Shown piece after piece: positions 1 to 9,481 of a DNA stretch of 64,000 nucleotides. The position numbers were made by a program, and so were the translations under genes. Each line of letters starts with the position of its first letter. Position 1 is the stretch's first letter. Source of the DNA: an uncultured Verrucomicrobia subdivision 3 bacterium (GTDB lineage Bacteria; Verrucomicrobiota; Verrucomicrobiia; Limisphaerales; UBA8199); NCBI GenBank assembly GCA_903913865.1, contig CAIWMU010000127.1, positions 1-64,000 of the forward strand. Reading direction: 5' to 3'. A model generated the notes under the pieces. The model was not told the origin of the DNA. It ran no database searches and saw only the letters and a list, made by a program, of their open reading frames with translations.

Positions 1-324
1 CTGATCTACCGCGCGCCGGTCGGTTATCGCGGGGCGGACCTGTTCGCCTACCTGATTGCCGATGGCCGAGGAGGCGAGGCTGTCGGGGTGATGACGATCA
101 ACGTCGGCCTCTCGGGCACACTGACACTGAATAACTCAGTGGACGGCATGATGGTCCACCTAGTGGGTGAGGCCGGGAAGGTTTACCGGATCGAGGCGAC
201 CGGGAACATGTTCCAATGGAGCGTGGTGGGGAGCGCGGTTGCGAACCCGGATGGCACCATTGAAGTCCTGGACACCCATGCCAAGGGCATGCCGCAGCGG
301 TTCTACCGCGCGGTGGCAGAGTAG
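1..324 (+). CDS. C-terminal end of a large secreted repeat-domain protein (5' partial)
   Basis: The frame is open from the first base to the stop at 322-324, so this is the last 107 residues of a longer protein. The beginning reads as the end of a cadherin/Ig-like tandem repeat (GADLFAYLIADGRGGEAVG, then a valine-rich strand), of the kind found in multi-repeat extracellular proteins. After a linker, the last ~55 residues (GKVYRIEAT..., W, then QRFYRAV) match the short C-terminal module with a conserved Trp and a final FYR that ends many secreted Verrucomicrobiota proteins. Function is unknown; a cell-surface or secreted role is inferred. A strong terminator follows. Confidence 0.7.
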   Translation: MIYRAPVGYRGADLFAYLIADGRGGEAVGVMTINVGLSGTLTLNNSVDGMMVHLVGEAGKVYRIEATGNMFQWSVVGSAVANPDGTIEVLDTHAKGMPQRFYRAVAE

Positions 325-377
325 AAGAATCTCCAACCCTGCTTAGGAGGGGGGTTGGCAGCAAAACAAAACACCTG

Positions 378-415
378 GGCCGGAAGTGGCGAAAGCTGCT
401 TCCGGCCTTCTTCGT
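378..415 (+). terminator. Rho-independent terminator
   Basis: Arms 378-390 and 395-407 pair over 13 positions (two G-U) around a GAAA tetraloop at 391-394. The stem starts GGCCGGA and ends TCCGGCC and is followed by a T-rich tract (TTCTTCGTT). It ends the transcript of the partial gene at the window start. Confidence 0.8.
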
Positions 416-437
416 TGAACGGGATAGGGAACCGGAT

Positions 438-468
438 TTTAACCACGAAATACACGAAAGGCACGAAA
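438..468. repeat. Short periodic phrase repeat, CACGAAA type
   Basis: The heptamer CACGAAA occurs three times with a 9-nt period (443-467), preceded by TTTTAAC. A related run with CACGAAG units lies at 14441-14463. Phrases of this kind are familiar to me from intergenic DNA of unrelated phyla; that is memory, not a search. Confidence 0.7.
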
Positions 469-701
469 TGGGAGGGGAGAGTCGAACCACGGATGGGAAT
501 GTATGGGGTTGGACCGTTCGGGCGTTGACCTGTTTCCCAAGTCAGGGGTCCGTGAGGAGGGCTTCATCGTTCATGGGTAGGCCGAGCTGATGAAGATTTC
601 GTGTTGTTGAGATCGGAAAAAATAGTGCAGACAGTCAGGCGGGAGGGTGGCATGTTGGGCCGCAGACAAGCCTGAGAAAAATTGAATTAAGGGAATCAAG
701 C

Positions 702-3632
702 ATGAGAACAAATCGGATGTTTGGTATGGCGCGACGCGCGATGAGGATGATGGGGCGGGTAAGCCTGAAACTGGGGGCAATCCGTGCCTGTGGTGTTGTG
801 CTGGCGACGATGGTTGGCGGGGCCGCCATTATGAGCGCGGCTGAGGCGGTGAGGCCTTTGACCTATGTGGATATTCTGCACCAACTCACCGATCTGGACC
901 GTCTTGGGACGCTGCAGGACGGGTGCAGGGGCGGTCTGTTTTCGAGTTGGGACCGGGTTTCACACACCGTCTGGGGAGCCAACGGCGATGCAGGCCACTA
1001 TTTGGACGAAAAGCAGGGTGGCGAGGCTGTGATGATGGACCTGGATGGCCCGGGCGTGATCTACCGGATCTGGTCGGCGAATCCCATGGGGACGATCCAT
1101 ATCTATCTGGATGGGGCGCAGACGCCGAGCTATTCCTGGAGCTTCCCGGATCTGTTCGATGGCAAACTGGCGCCGTTCGTCAAACCGCTGGTTTATCGCC
1201 GGGATGGGCCGCAATCCGCCTCGGACTGTTACCTGCCGATACCGTTTGCAAAACACATCAGAATCACAGCCGACAAGGCGCACGCACAATATTATCACTT
1301 CAATTATGTAACCCTCCCGAAGGATCAGGTTGTGTCCAGTTTCCACCTGCCCCTGTCTCCGGAGGAGCAGGCTGCGCTGGATGCGGCAGTGGATGCGTGG
1401 TCCCATCCCGGCCGGGATCCCAAGCCGCAGATGGCGGGGCAGAAGACGATTCACAAGACGGTGACGATCGCGCCGGGCAAGGTGGTGGAGCTGTGCAACC
1501 TGCGGGAGACGGGGGTGATTCGGGCGATCCGTGCGCGGGTCATTTCCGATCAGCGCTACGCGTGGCGGAAGCTGGTGTTGAAAGGAGTCTGGGACAATGC
1601 GAAGTGGCCCCAGGTGCTCACCCCGCTCGGGCCTTTCTTCGGGTTTGACTGGCAGGCCGTCGAATATGGTTCTGTGCCAGCGGGCTGCAGGGATGGGCAG
1701 GCCTACCAGTATTTCCCGATGCCGTTCAGGAAGTCGGCAACGCTGGCCATCCAAAGTTTTCTTGAGGCTCCAGCCACGGTCGAGTTTGAAATCGAGTGGG
1801 CACCCCGGGAACGGTTGCCAGAGGATTCGACCTATTTTTATGCAAGATGGCGGCATGCGCGTGATCTGGTGCGGTTCGATTATGCGTTTCTGGAGACAGC
1901 GGGCAGGGGGCACTTTGTGGGAGTCTCGATGCCGATAGACCATCCGCTCGATGGGTGGTGGGGCGAGGGGGACGAGATGGTGTGGGTGGATGACGACGAT
2001 TTCCCGCCCTACATCGGGACGGGTTCGGAGGACTACTTCGGGGATGCCTGGGGCATCCGCTACCTCTCAGGGCCAAGCTTCGGGGCATCATACCAGACCG
2101 GGCACAGGACCGCCAACTACCGGTGGCACTTCATGGACGTCATCCCGTTCAGCAAGCGGATGCGGATGACGATTGAAAACTATGGACCAAACGGGCAGGG
2201 GCCGACCGGTCAATACGATTATAGTTCCACCGCATTCTGGTATCAAACCGAGGTGACGCCGCCGTTTGAAAAGCTCAAAGGGGTCCGGTTCACCGGGGGG
2301 AGCGATCCTGCGGCGGTGCCTGTGAAGATGGAATATGACCCGGGAGTCTTTTCACCGATCACCCGTGAGAACATTCGCACGTATGGCCGGGGGATCACCT
2401 TCGCCCGGCAGGCGGAAGTGCTTCTTGCCGATTCCGTGAAGCATGGCAAGGGGAGGATTGTGACGGATGCACTGTGTCCGTATGAATACGACCGGGAGCA
2501 GGCCGTGGCGTTTGGCAGGGTGGAGGCGGGTGCAACCCTGGCGGCGTTCACTCTGTCCGTCCAATCGAATGGTGTCTATCACCCGCGCATTCACATGGCA
2601 CCACTGACCGGTGTGGCGGAATTGTCGCTGGAGATTGCCGGAAAGGTGCTGCCGGTCGTGGGGCGGCCATCCCTGCAGGAGATCGAACTTCAGGGAGTCG
2701 TTCTTGCAAAAGGTGACCACCCGGTCCGTCTTGTTGCCCTGAAGGCGGGTGAGGCCATTTTTGATTGCCTTCAATTGCAGCCTGCAAAGCGCGTGGCTGA
2801 TGCGATCGAAGCGGAGGATGTGGCTGTGGTTGGGACCACGGGCGATGCGCCGTTGCCCAAGGTGGGTGATCCGGTCCAGGGAGTCAGTGCCGGGAGGTTC
2901 CTGGAGTTTCTGCCCACAAAGGCCGGGCAGGGGGCTGTTTTGAAGCCCGGCAAGCGCCCCGCGCTGCCGTATGTGCTGGGTGTGCGCCCACTCGTCGGAC
3001 CTGATGCAGCGATCATACAGGGGTTTGTGGGAGGCAAGGCAATCGGGCCACAGTTCGATCTCCATGCCGCCGCTGCCGCCCCGGGGCCATCCATCCTGCC
3101 GCTGGGATCTGTCCCCTCCGGTGCCACGGAGATTGAGATCCGTGTGGTGGGCAGAAATCCCCTCTCAACCGGTTGGAAGGTGGGGCTGGATTACTTCCGC
3201 TGGGAGCCGTGCCTGCTGGGGCCTGGAACGATGGAGGGCATCTGGGCCGGGGTGATTGGCCGGCAGGATTGCAATTACCAAGGGCAGGATCTGGGAGAGA
3301 GCTACTCAGGCGGACACCAGTTCTGGGTCATGCCCTGCAATCTCAATTCCTGGATCGATGTTGCGATTGAGATTCCGCAATCAGGGACTCGCGAGTTCGT
3401 CGTCAAATACACCAAATCATGGGATTATGCCCGGATACAGGCGTTTCTGGATGGCAGCCCGCTCGGAGCCGAGGTGGACACCTATGCGCCGACCGTTGTC
3501 CCGGATGAACCCACTTTGCTTGGGCAGCGGGATCTGACTGCCGGGCGGCACGTGCTGCGGTTCCAGGCGGTGGGTCACAACACCGCTTCCCAGGGATATT
3601 TGATGGGGATCGATCATGTGATCGTGAAGTAG
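702..3632 (+). CDS. Secreted DUF2961-family (GH172-type) carbohydrate-active protein
   Basis: 976 residues. An N-terminal signal sequence (basic stretch, hydrophobic core around residues 26-46, cleavage after AAEA) indicates export. Residues ~60-560 form a DUF2961 domain: GPGVIYRIWSANP near the start and GTGSEDYFG at 439-447, whose Glu443 lies in the family's conserved acidic motif. Characterised DUF2961 (GH172) members act on fructofuranosyl or D-arabinofuranosyl linkages, so a glycosidase or transglycosylase role is plausible; the substrate cannot be read from the sequence. Residues ~600-976 look like beta-sandwich accessory domains, possibly carbohydrate-binding. The ATG at 702 is used because the signal peptide follows it; the upstream AGGG is a weak ribosome site. 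It stands alone ahead of lnt. Confidence 0.85.
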   Translation: MRTNRMFGMARRAMRMMGRVSLKLGAIRACGVVLATMVGGAAIMSAAEAVRPLTYVDILHQLTDLDRLGTLQDGCRGGLFSSWDRVSHTVWGANGDAGHYLDEKQGGEAVMMDLDGPGVIYRIWSANPMGTIHIYLDGAQTPSYSWSFPDLFDGKLAPFVKPLVYRRDGPQSASDCYLPIPFAKHIRITADKAHAQYYHFNYVTLPKDQVVSSFHLPLSPEEQAALDAAVDAWSHPGRDPKPQMAGQKTIHKTVTIAPGKVVELCNLRETGVIRAIRARVISDQRYAWRKLVLKGVWDNAKWPQVLTPLGPFFGFDWQAVEYGSVPAGCRDGQAYQYFPMPFRKSATLAIQSFLEAPATVEFEIEWAPRERLPEDSTYFYARWRHARDLVRFDYAFLETAGRGHFVGVSMPIDHPLDGWWGEGDEMVWVDDDDFPPYIGTGSEDYFGDAWGIRYLSGPSFGASYQTGHRTANYRWHFMDVIPFSKRMRMTIENYGPNGQGPTGQYDYSSTAFWYQTEVTPPFEKLKGVRFTGGSDPAAVPVKMEYDPGVFSPITRENIRTYGRGITFARQAEVLLADSVKHGKGRIVTDALCPYEYDREQAVAFGRVEAGATLAAFTLSVQSNGVYHPRIHMAPLTGVAELSLEIAGKVLPVVGRPSLQEIELQGVVLAKGDHPVRLVALKAGEAIFDCLQLQPAKRVADAIEAEDVAVVGTTGDAPLPKVGDPVQGVSAGRFLEFLPTKAGQGAVLKPGKRPALPYVLGVRPLVGPDAAIIQGFVGGKAIGPQFDLHAAAAAPGPSILPLGSVPSGATEIEIRVVGRNPLSTGWKVGLDYFRWEPCLLGPGTMEGIWAGVIGRQDCNYQGQDLGESYSGGHQFWVMPCNLNSWIDVAIEIPQSGTREFVVKYTKSWDYARIQAFLDGSPLGAEVDTYAPTVVPDEPTLLGQRDLTAGRHVLRFQAVGHNTASQGYLMGIDHVIVK

Positions 3633-3692
3633 TCTGCGGGGCGTGTGCCGGGGTGATCTTGCGTTTGCAGCCTGATAAGGCAAGCTGGGAGC

Positions 3693-5387
3693 GTGACGAT
3701 CGCCCGACTCAAAGACCTGCTCGCCAGCCGCATGACCTTTGCGGTTCTGGCCGGGGTTTTACTGGCATGTGCCTATGAAAAGTTCGGGGTTGCCGGGTTC
3801 GCCTGGGTGGCGCCCGGGGCACTGGTGGCCGCAGCCTTGGGGTTGCGGGGGTGGTCTGCCTTCCGGATCGGATACTTTGGCGGACTTGCCTTCAATCTCA
3901 TCCTGCTCCACTGGCTTTTGCTGATTCCCTACCGGTGGCATGGGATCCCGTTCGGCCCCGCCCTGGGGTGGCTTTGCCTGAGTGCCTTTCTCGCGCTTTA
4001 CCCGGCGATCTGGGTCTGGATGATTTGCTCCATTGCACCTGTCCATTCTGGCGATCTCCACAATTCCAATGCCTGGGGGGCGTTGCGGAGTTTGGTGGCG
4101 AGCCGGTGGAGCGCGAGGGCCCGCTGGGGTTTGATGGGCGCGGCTGCCTGGGTGGGGTTCGAGATGATCCAGGCGAGGCTGCTCTCCGGCTTTCCCTGGA
4201 GCATTCTTGGCATCACCCAGTATCGGATGCTGCCCCTGATTCAATGCGCTTCAGTGGCCGGTGTGTATGGGGTTTCGTTCCTGCTGGTATGGACATCCCT
4301 TTGCGGCCTCTGCGCGGTGGGGAAGTCGGTGCTGGCGGGGGGGAGGTCTTCCTGGGCGGCGGACATGATCCTGCCGGTGATGGTTGTCGCGGTGGTCTTT
4401 GCGCAGGGGTTTCGGACGTTGCGACTGCCGGAAGGGCCCGGAAGGACATGGCGCGTCCTGCTGGTGCAGCCGAGCATCCCCCAGAACCTGATCTGGGAAT
4501 CGGCCAATGATGATGCCCGTTTTGCCGAACTCCTGGCGCTTTCGGAACAGGGGATGACGAACCATCCGCAGGCCGTCATCTGGCCCGAGGCGGCGGTTCC
4601 CAAACTGGTGCGTTTGGACGAGAAGACCCTGGAGTCCGTCACCGGATTTGCGAAGAGGCACCGGGTCTGGATGATCCTTGGATCCGATGACGCCGAGCCC
4701 CCGGAGCGAAGACCCGGGCCCGGGGATCCGCAGGCCATTTTCCGGAACAGCAGCTTTCTGGTGGCGCCGGATGGGGTTCTGCAGGACCGCTATTGCAAGC
4801 GCAACCTGGTGATCTTTGGCGAATACATCCCGCTGGTGCGGTGGATGCCGTTTTTGAAGTGGTTCACACCGATTGATGGGGGATTCACGCCGGGGGATCG
4901 GCCTGTGACATTTCACCTGGAGGATCCGCCGTTGCGGGCATCGGTGATGATCTGCTTTGAGGATGTCTTCCCCCACCTGGCGCGGGAGTATGTGGCACAG
5001 GACACGGATGTCCTTGTGAACATCGCGAATAACGGCTGGTTTGGGGAAAGTGCGGCGCAATGGCAGCATGGGGCTGCAGGAATCTTTCGCGCCGTTGAGA
5101 ACAACATCCCCCTCGTGCGCTGTGGAAACAACGGGTTGAGCTGTCGGGTGGACCGGAGTGGTGCGCTGCGGCAAATCTTCCGGGATGCAGGTTCCGGCAG
5201 CGTCCATGGAAAAGGCACCTTGCTGATCGATGTGCCCATAGCCCTCTCCCGTGGGGAGCCCACCTTTTACAACCGGCATGGGGACGTGTTCGGATGGGCC
5301 TGTGTCGGCCTGACGGGAACGCAGTTGCTGGCATGGCTGGCAGCAAAACGCCGCCGGAACGGCGGCGTTGAAACTGGCGGAAATTGA
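3693..5387 (+). CDS. lnt: Apolipoprotein N-acyltransferase
   Basis: Transfers the third acyl chain to the N-terminal cysteine of lipoproteins in the inner membrane, completing lipoprotein maturation. 564 residues: an N-terminal multi-helix membrane part (~1-255, including GFPWSILGITQYR and the GVYGVSFLLVW segment), a C-N hydrolase domain (~265-520) and a last membrane helix. The catalytic triad is visible: Glu299 (WPEAAVPK), Lys369 (YCKRNLVIFGEY) and Cys421 (VMICFEDVFP), with spacing close to the E. coli enzyme. Starts at GTG with GGGAG seven bases upstream. A 9-bp perfect hairpin (5347-5369) lies inside the last codons. Convergent with trxB. Confidence 0.95.
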   Translation: MTIARLKDLLASRMTFAVLAGVLLACAYEKFGVAGFAWVAPGALVAAALGLRGWSAFRIGYFGGLAFNLILLHWLLLIPYRWHGIPFGPALGWLCLSAFLALYPAIWVWMICSIAPVHSGDLHNSNAWGALRSLVASRWSARARWGLMGAAAWVGFEMIQARLLSGFPWSILGITQYRMLPLIQCASVAGVYGVSFLLVWTSLCGLCAVGKSVLAGGRSSWAADMILPVMVVAVVFAQGFRTLRLPEGPGRTWRVLLVQPSIPQNLIWESANDDARFAELLALSEQGMTNHPQAVIWPEAAVPKLVRLDEKTLESVTGFAKRHRVWMILGSDDAEPPERRPGPGDPQAIFRNSSFLVAPDGVLQDRYCKRNLVIFGEYIPLVRWMPFLKWFTPIDGGFTPGDRPVTFHLEDPPLRASVMICFEDVFPHLAREYVAQDTDVLVNIANNGWFGESAAQWQHGAAGIFRAVENNIPLVRCGNNGLSCRVDRSGALRQIFRDAGSGSVHGKGTLLIDVPIALSRGEPTFYNRHGDVFGWACVGLTGTQLLAWLAAKRRRNGGVETGGN

Positions 5388-5446
5388 TCCGGCATGCGAC
5401 CCATCTCCCGGTTTGCGGCAGGGTGGGGGATGGCGTTCGCCCGTGA

Positions 5447-6373
5447 TCAGGCTTTGGCGGTCAGGAAGCGTTCCGCCTCAATGGCAGCTGCGCAGCCCAT
5501 TCCGGCGGCAGTGATGGCCTGGCGGTAAACCCGGTCCGCACAATCCCCGGCGACGAAAACGCCGGAAATATTCGTGGCGGCACCCTGGGTGGGAATCACG
5601 TAACCCGCCTCATCCAGAGTCACCTGGCCGTTGAACACCTGGGTGTTGGGCACATGGCCGATGGCGACAAACAGCCCGGCGCAGTCGATGACAGTTTCCG
5701 AGTTGGTGTTGACGTCCTTCACTCTCACACCGGTGACCTTGTCCTGTGCAACGTCGAGCACCTCGGTGACGACGCTGTTCCAGACCGGCTTGATCTTGGG
5801 GTTTGCCAGAACGCGTTCGGCCATGATTTTTGAGGCCCGGAGGGAGTCGCGCCGGTGGACGAGGTAAACAATGGACCCAAAGCGTGTGAGATACAGGGCC
5901 TCCTCGCAGGCGGAGTCTCCACCGCCGACCACCACGAGGGGTTGGTTGCGGAACATGGGCAGGGCGCCGTCGCACGTGGCGCAGTAGGTCACCCCCTTGT
6001 TCTCCAGCTTGTGCTCGCTATCGAGGCCGATGTGCCGATGGCCCGCGCCGCTGGCGATGATCAGGGTTTCCGTCTCCACCGGCTCACCGTCCACGACGAG
6101 CTTGAAGGGCTGTTTGGAGAGATCGACGGAATCCAGGGTGGCGAAGGTGACACGCGCGCCGAACTTCTCCGCCTGCTTTTGCAGGCGGGACATGAGTTCA
6201 TAACCGTCGATCCCATCGGGAAAGCCGGGAAAGTTTTCCACCGTGCTGGTTGTGGTGAGGAGTCCGCCCGGCTGGCGGCCTGTGAGAACAAGCGGATTGA
6301 GGTTTGCCCTGGCGGTGTAAAGTGCCGCGGTCAAACCTGCGCAACCCGATCCAATGATGACGACCTTTTCCAT
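5447..6373 (-). CDS. trxB: Thioredoxin-disulfide reductase
   Basis: NADPH-dependent flavoenzyme that reduces thioredoxin in the cytosol. About 308 residues from the ATG at 6373 (a start 12 bases upstream, at 6385, is also in frame). Shows an N-terminal FAD-binding GSGCAGLTAAL motif, the redox-active Cys131-Ala-Thr-Cys134 followed by DG, the NADPH-binding GGGDSACEEALYL motif, and the C-terminal FVAGDCAD FAD motif. Length and domain order match low-molecular-weight bacterial TrxB. It stands alone between lnt and the EamA transporter, with only a 42-bp gap to the latter's end at 6416, so co-transcription with the transporter is possible. Confidence 0.95.
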   Translation of the reverse strand: MEKVVIIGSGCAGLTAALYTARANLNPLVLTGRQPGGLLTTTSTVENFPGFPDGIDGYELMSRLQKQAEKFGARVTFATLDSVDLSKQPFKLVVDGEPVETETLIIASGAGHRHIGLDSEHKLENKGVTYCATCDGALPMFRNQPLVVVGGGDSACEEALYLTRFGSIVYLVHRRDSLRASKIMAERVLANPKIKPVWNSVVTEVLDVAQDKVTGVRVKDVNTNSETVIDCAGLFVAIGHVPNTQVFNGQVTLDEAGYVIPTQGAATNISGVFVAGDCADRVYRQAITAAGMGCAAAIEAERFLTAKA

Positions 6374-6415
6374 GATGGCACGCAACGTAGATCCTCAGTG
6401 GGACCTTTGCAAGTG

Positions 6416-7348
6416 CTACTCAGGCCGTCCCGATGCACTTCCGTTCGCAGGTGCCGGGGAGGGTGGCGGCGGATTCTCTCCCGCCGGACCTGAAAGTCCA
6501 AGGGCGAGCCCCAGTGCGATGGCGATACTGCCGGTCAGGTGCCCCCAATGGAGCGGTTCCTGCAGGCAGACGGCGGCAATGATGACCCCGAACACCGCCT
6601 GGGCGAAGACCGTCAGCGCAGCGACATTCACCGGGCATTCCCGGATGACGATGAACCAGACCGAATAGCCGATGACGGTGCAGATGATGGCGAGGGCGAA
6701 CAGGAGGACCCAGGCCTTTCCCGGCAGGTGTGTGGCGGCGGAGAGGGTTGTCCGGCCATCGATCAGGAGGTTGATCAGGGTGCCCGAGAAGAGGCCGAGG
6801 GCGAGCATTCTCATCAAGCTGACTCCGCGGACCACCAGCGGCTTCCCCATCACCGTATAGGCGGCCTCGCAGATGAAGGAGGAGACGAAGATCAGGCTGG
6901 AGGCCATGCTGGTCCACTGGAAGTCGGAGCGGTAAACCCCGTGGAGAAGGCCGACGCCGAGAAGCCCCATGCCGAATCCGGCCGCTCTTCTGGGGCCGAT
7001 CCGTTCCCGGAGGAACATGGCCGCAATAACCGAGGTTACCAACGGTTCAAGGGCCATGAGGACGGAGGAATTACCGGCGGTGCCGAGGTAATTCCCGTAA
7101 ACCTGAAGACGCTGGCCGATCACGAACAGGACCAGCCCCATGGCGCAGGAGATGACGAAGTCCTTCCCCTTGGGGGTGGGCCCGGGGAGCCAGGGCCAAA
7201 GAAAAAGAAAGATCACCGCAGCCAGGCCGAACCGCAGGGTCACGATCCCGCCCGTTTCGAGGGCGGGTCCAATGACCTTGTAGGCGGCGTAGATCGCCGC
7301 CCAGCAGAAGTTCATCGCCAGCAACAAAATGAGGTGTGAGGCTTTCAT
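6416..7348 (-). CDS. EamA/DMT-superfamily transporter
   Basis: 310 residues with ten hydrophobic segments in two similar halves, the layout of the drug/metabolite transporter superfamily (EamA, RhaT-like exporters). The first helix starts directly after the chosen ATG (MKASHLILLLAMNFCWAAI). Such proteins typically export small metabolites or amino acids; the substrate is not inferable. The C-terminus is Pro/Ser-rich and soluble. An in-frame start 51 bases further out adds a polar stretch with no homology cue, so I prefer 7348. It points away from the macA operon, sharing a 126-bp divergent upstream region. Confidence 0.85.
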   Translation of the reverse strand: MKASHLILLLAMNFCWAAIYAAYKVIGPALETGGIVTLRFGLAAVIFLFLWPWLPGPTPKGKDFVISCAMGLVLFVIGQRLQVYGNYLGTAGNSSVLMALEPLVTSVIAAMFLRERIGPRRAAGFGMGLLGVGLLHGVYRSDFQWTSMASSLIFVSSFICEAAYTVMGKPLVVRGVSLMRMLALGLFSGTLINLLIDGRTTLSAATHLPGKAWVLLFALAIICTVIGYSVWFIVIRECPVNVAALTVFAQAVFGVIIAAVCLQEPLHWGHLTGSIAIALGLALGLSGPAGENPPPPSPAPANGSASGRPE

Positions 7349-7430
7349 CCAAACCAAACCGTGCGGGCGCAGGGAATAGGTTTGCGGGCCTTGTGGCAAG
7401 CTGATTCGGGTGGATTATTTTGATAACTGT

Positions 7431-7459
7431 TTGCGCCGGGGTGGTGGGTCACTTACAAT
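7431..7459 (+). promoter_or_regulatory. Putative sigma-70 promoter of the macA-like operon
   Basis: TTGCGC (7431-7436) and TACAAT (7454-7459) are separated by 17 bp, close to consensus. Transcription would start near 7466, only about 9 nt before the ATG at 7475, so the message would have almost no leader. No Shine-Dalgarno-like sequence is present there. Confidence 0.55.
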
Positions 7460-7474
7460 TGAGCTTCTTATTTA

Positions 7475-8707
7475 ATGAAAAAACTGTTCACGTTCGCGGT
7501 GGTGGTTGCTCTTGGATGGGGTGCTTTCACATTCTGGCAGCATTGGGACCAGTTCAAGCCAAAGCCGGAGGTCCCCACCCGGGTGAGCACCGCTTTGGCG
7601 GAGTTGCGTGACATCAGTTTTGCGGTGAATGCCGCAGGGGAGATCAGCCCGGCGGAGCAGGTTTCTGTGCGCCCGGAGATCAATGGAAAAATCGAGCAAC
7701 TGCCGGTGGATCTGGGGGACAAGGTCAAGAAGGGGGATTTGCTCTTCAAGTTGGATGACAAGGAGTTGCAGCAGCAGCGCTCCTCCAGCCTGACCGACAT
7801 TGAACGGTCCAAACTGAGCCTCACAAAGGCGGATCGTGACCATGCCCGTGCCAAGCAGCTGCTTGAGGCGAAGTTGATTGCCCAGGAACTCTATGATGAT
7901 ACCAAGACCGCCTTTGAACTGGCGAAAAACTCCCTGGAGCGTTCGGACAGGGAACTGGCGATCATCGAGGAGCGTTTGACCAAAACCGAGGTGCGGGCCC
8001 CGTTTGACTGCACCGTGCTGACACGGCCGGTCTCCATCGGCCAGGCGGTTTCCGGTTCGGGCGGGTTCAACAGCGGCACCGAAGTGCTTTCGATAGCGGA
8101 CCTGAATTCCATGATCATCAATGCCCACGTCAATCAGGCGGATGTGCCCCGGTTGAAGGGGGATCAGGTTGTGGAGGTGACGATTGAGGCTGTGGCCGGT
8201 TTGAAGGTGAACGGGACCGTAGAGCGGATCGCCCCCCAGGCGAGCATCAAGAACAACATCAAGGGCTTTGCCGCACGGATCGTGCTTCGCAACGTGGATG
8301 CCCGGGTCAGGCCCGGCATGACCGCGAACATCAAGATTCCAGTGGCCAGCGCGGACAACGTGACTTCAGTGCCCCTTTCCGCCGTGTTCACTGAACGCAA
8401 CCCGGACAATGGTGTTGTGGAACGGTATGCATTCGTCCAGCAAGGAGCCAGTTATGAGAAACGGACTGTGAAGGTGGGTGTGTCGGACTTCTTTTATGCT
8501 GAAATCCAGGAGGGATTGAAGCCCGGTGATGTGGTATCCTTGGAGATGCCGAAGGAGGAGAGGGAAAAGAAAAAGAGCCAGATGGGATCCAAAGTCCCGG
8601 GAGCCCCGGGGCGCCCGGGCACAAACGCGACCGCAGCGGGCGCGGCACCGAAGGCCCCATCCGGCGGGGGCACTCATGGCAGTGGTTCCGGCGCAAGTCC
8701 TCATTAA
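7475..8707 (+). CDS. MacA/HlyD-like periplasmic adaptor of an ABC export system
   Basis: Membrane-anchored adaptor linking an inner-membrane ABC exporter to an outer-membrane channel. 410 residues: N-terminal anchor helix (residues ~1-20), barrel-sandwich hybrid halves (ISPAEQVSVRPEINGKIEQL near 60-80 and VRAPFDCTVLTRPVS near 170-190) flanking a coiled-coil hairpin (~100-170), then beta-barrel and membrane-proximal domains, and a flexible Gly/Pro/Ala-rich tail after ~360. Followed 30 bp later by the ATPase and two permeases, so it is the first gene of a four-gene export operon. No outer-membrane TolC-like gene is in the window. Substrate unknown: macrolides, peptides, lipids or siderophores are all possible for the family. 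Confidence 0.9.
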   Translation: MKKLFTFAVVVALGWGAFTFWQHWDQFKPKPEVPTRVSTALAELRDISFAVNAAGEISPAEQVSVRPEINGKIEQLPVDLGDKVKKGDLLFKLDDKELQQQRSSSLTDIERSKLSLTKADRDHARAKQLLEAKLIAQELYDDTKTAFELAKNSLERSDRELAIIEERLTKTEVRAPFDCTVLTRPVSIGQAVSGSGGFNSGTEVLSIADLNSMIINAHVNQADVPRLKGDQVVEVTIEAVAGLKVNGTVERIAPQASIKNNIKGFAARIVLRNVDARVRPGMTANIKIPVASADNVTSVPLSAVFTERNPDNGVVERYAFVQQGASYEKRTVKVGVSDFFYAEIQEGLKPGDVVSLEMPKEEREKKKSQMGSKVPGAPGRPGTNATAAGAAPKAPSGGGTHGSGSGASPH

Positions 8708-8737
8708 GCAGTCATTGGCCCACAAAACGAACACGCC

Positions 8738-9481
8738 ATGGCTCTCGTTGAACTGCGGAACGTCAGCAAGATTTACCAGCTCGGAGGCGAGGAAATCCGG
8801 GCGTTGGACGATGTGTCGCTGGACATCGAGTCGGGCGAGTTCATCTCCATCATCGGCCCCTCCGGCAGTGGCAAATCCACCCTGATGCACATCCTTGGCT
8901 GCCTGGATTCGCCGTCCAAGGGAACGATCTGTCTGGATGGGGTGATGATTCAGGACGCCTCCGCGAGGCAGTTGGCCGCCATCCGGAACCGGAAGATCGG
9001 TTTCGTATTCCAATTTTTTAATCTGCTTCCAAAGCTCAACGTCACCCAAAATGTGGAACTGCCCATGATCTACAGCGGGATCGGCAGTGCGGAGCGCAAG
9101 AAGCGGGCTCTGGCGGCTCTGGAGTCTGTGGACCTTGTCAACCGTGCGAAGCACCGTCCCAGCCAGCTTTCCGGCGGTCAGCAGCAGCGGGTGGCCATCG
9201 CCCGGGCGCTGGTGAACGATCCGAAGATCATTTTTGCCGACGAACCCACGGGTAATCTGGATTCCCACACAGGGGATGCCATCCTCACGCTGTTCCGCCG
9301 GCTCAGCCAGAGCGGGCGCACCATTGTCCTGGTTACGCACGATCCCGAGATCGCCGCCGTGACACCGAGGCGGATCGAGATTCGAGACGGGAAGATTGCG
9401 GTCAAGGTGGATCTCACACTGGCCGGCCTTGCGGGTGGCAGGCGGAATCCGGACGGTGCCGAGCCGCCCAAACCGGCATGA
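8738..9481 (+). CDS. MacB-type ABC transporter ATP-binding protein
   Basis: 247-residue nucleotide-binding subunit that powers the neighbouring permeases. Walker [10 protein letters not shown] (40-48), ABC signature LSGGQQQR (144-151), Walker [10 protein letters not shown] with Asp168-Glu169, and the H-loop VLVTHDPE are all present. It belongs to the LolD/MacB/FtsE group of ATPases, which act with FtsX-fold permeases. Unlike canonical MacB, the ATPase is a separate polypeptide. The stop overlaps the next start by 4 bp (ATGA at 9478), implying translational coupling. Confidence 0.95.
   Translation: MALVELRNVSKIYQLGGEEIRALDDVSLDIESGEFISIIGPSGSGKSTLMHILGCLDSPSKGTICLDGVMIQDASARQLAAIRNRKIGFVFQFFNLLPKLNVTQNVELPMIYSGIGSAERKKRALAALESVDLVNRAKHRPSQLSGGQQQRVAIARALVNDPKIIFADEPTGNLDSHTGDAILTLFRRLSQSGRTIVLVTHDPEIAAVTPRRIEIRDGKIAVKVDLTLAGLAGGRRNPDGAEPPKPA

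Larger units (their letters stand above)
325..701. other. Intergenic region, 377 bp
   Basis: Contains the terminator at 378-415 and a periodic CACGAAA phrase repeat at 438-468. The rest up to the GH172-type gene at 702 presumably carries its promoter, but I could not pick a convincing -35/-10 pair. No coding region supported. Confidence 0.6.

Noticed and set aside
960-1943. Long minus-strand open frame inside the GH172-type gene
   Set aside because: Antisense shadow of a well-supported gene; Arg/Pro/His-rich with no motif or ribosome site.
4251-5279. Minus-strand open frame inside lnt
   Set aside because: Antisense to a gene with an intact catalytic triad; composition typical of a GC-rich shadow.
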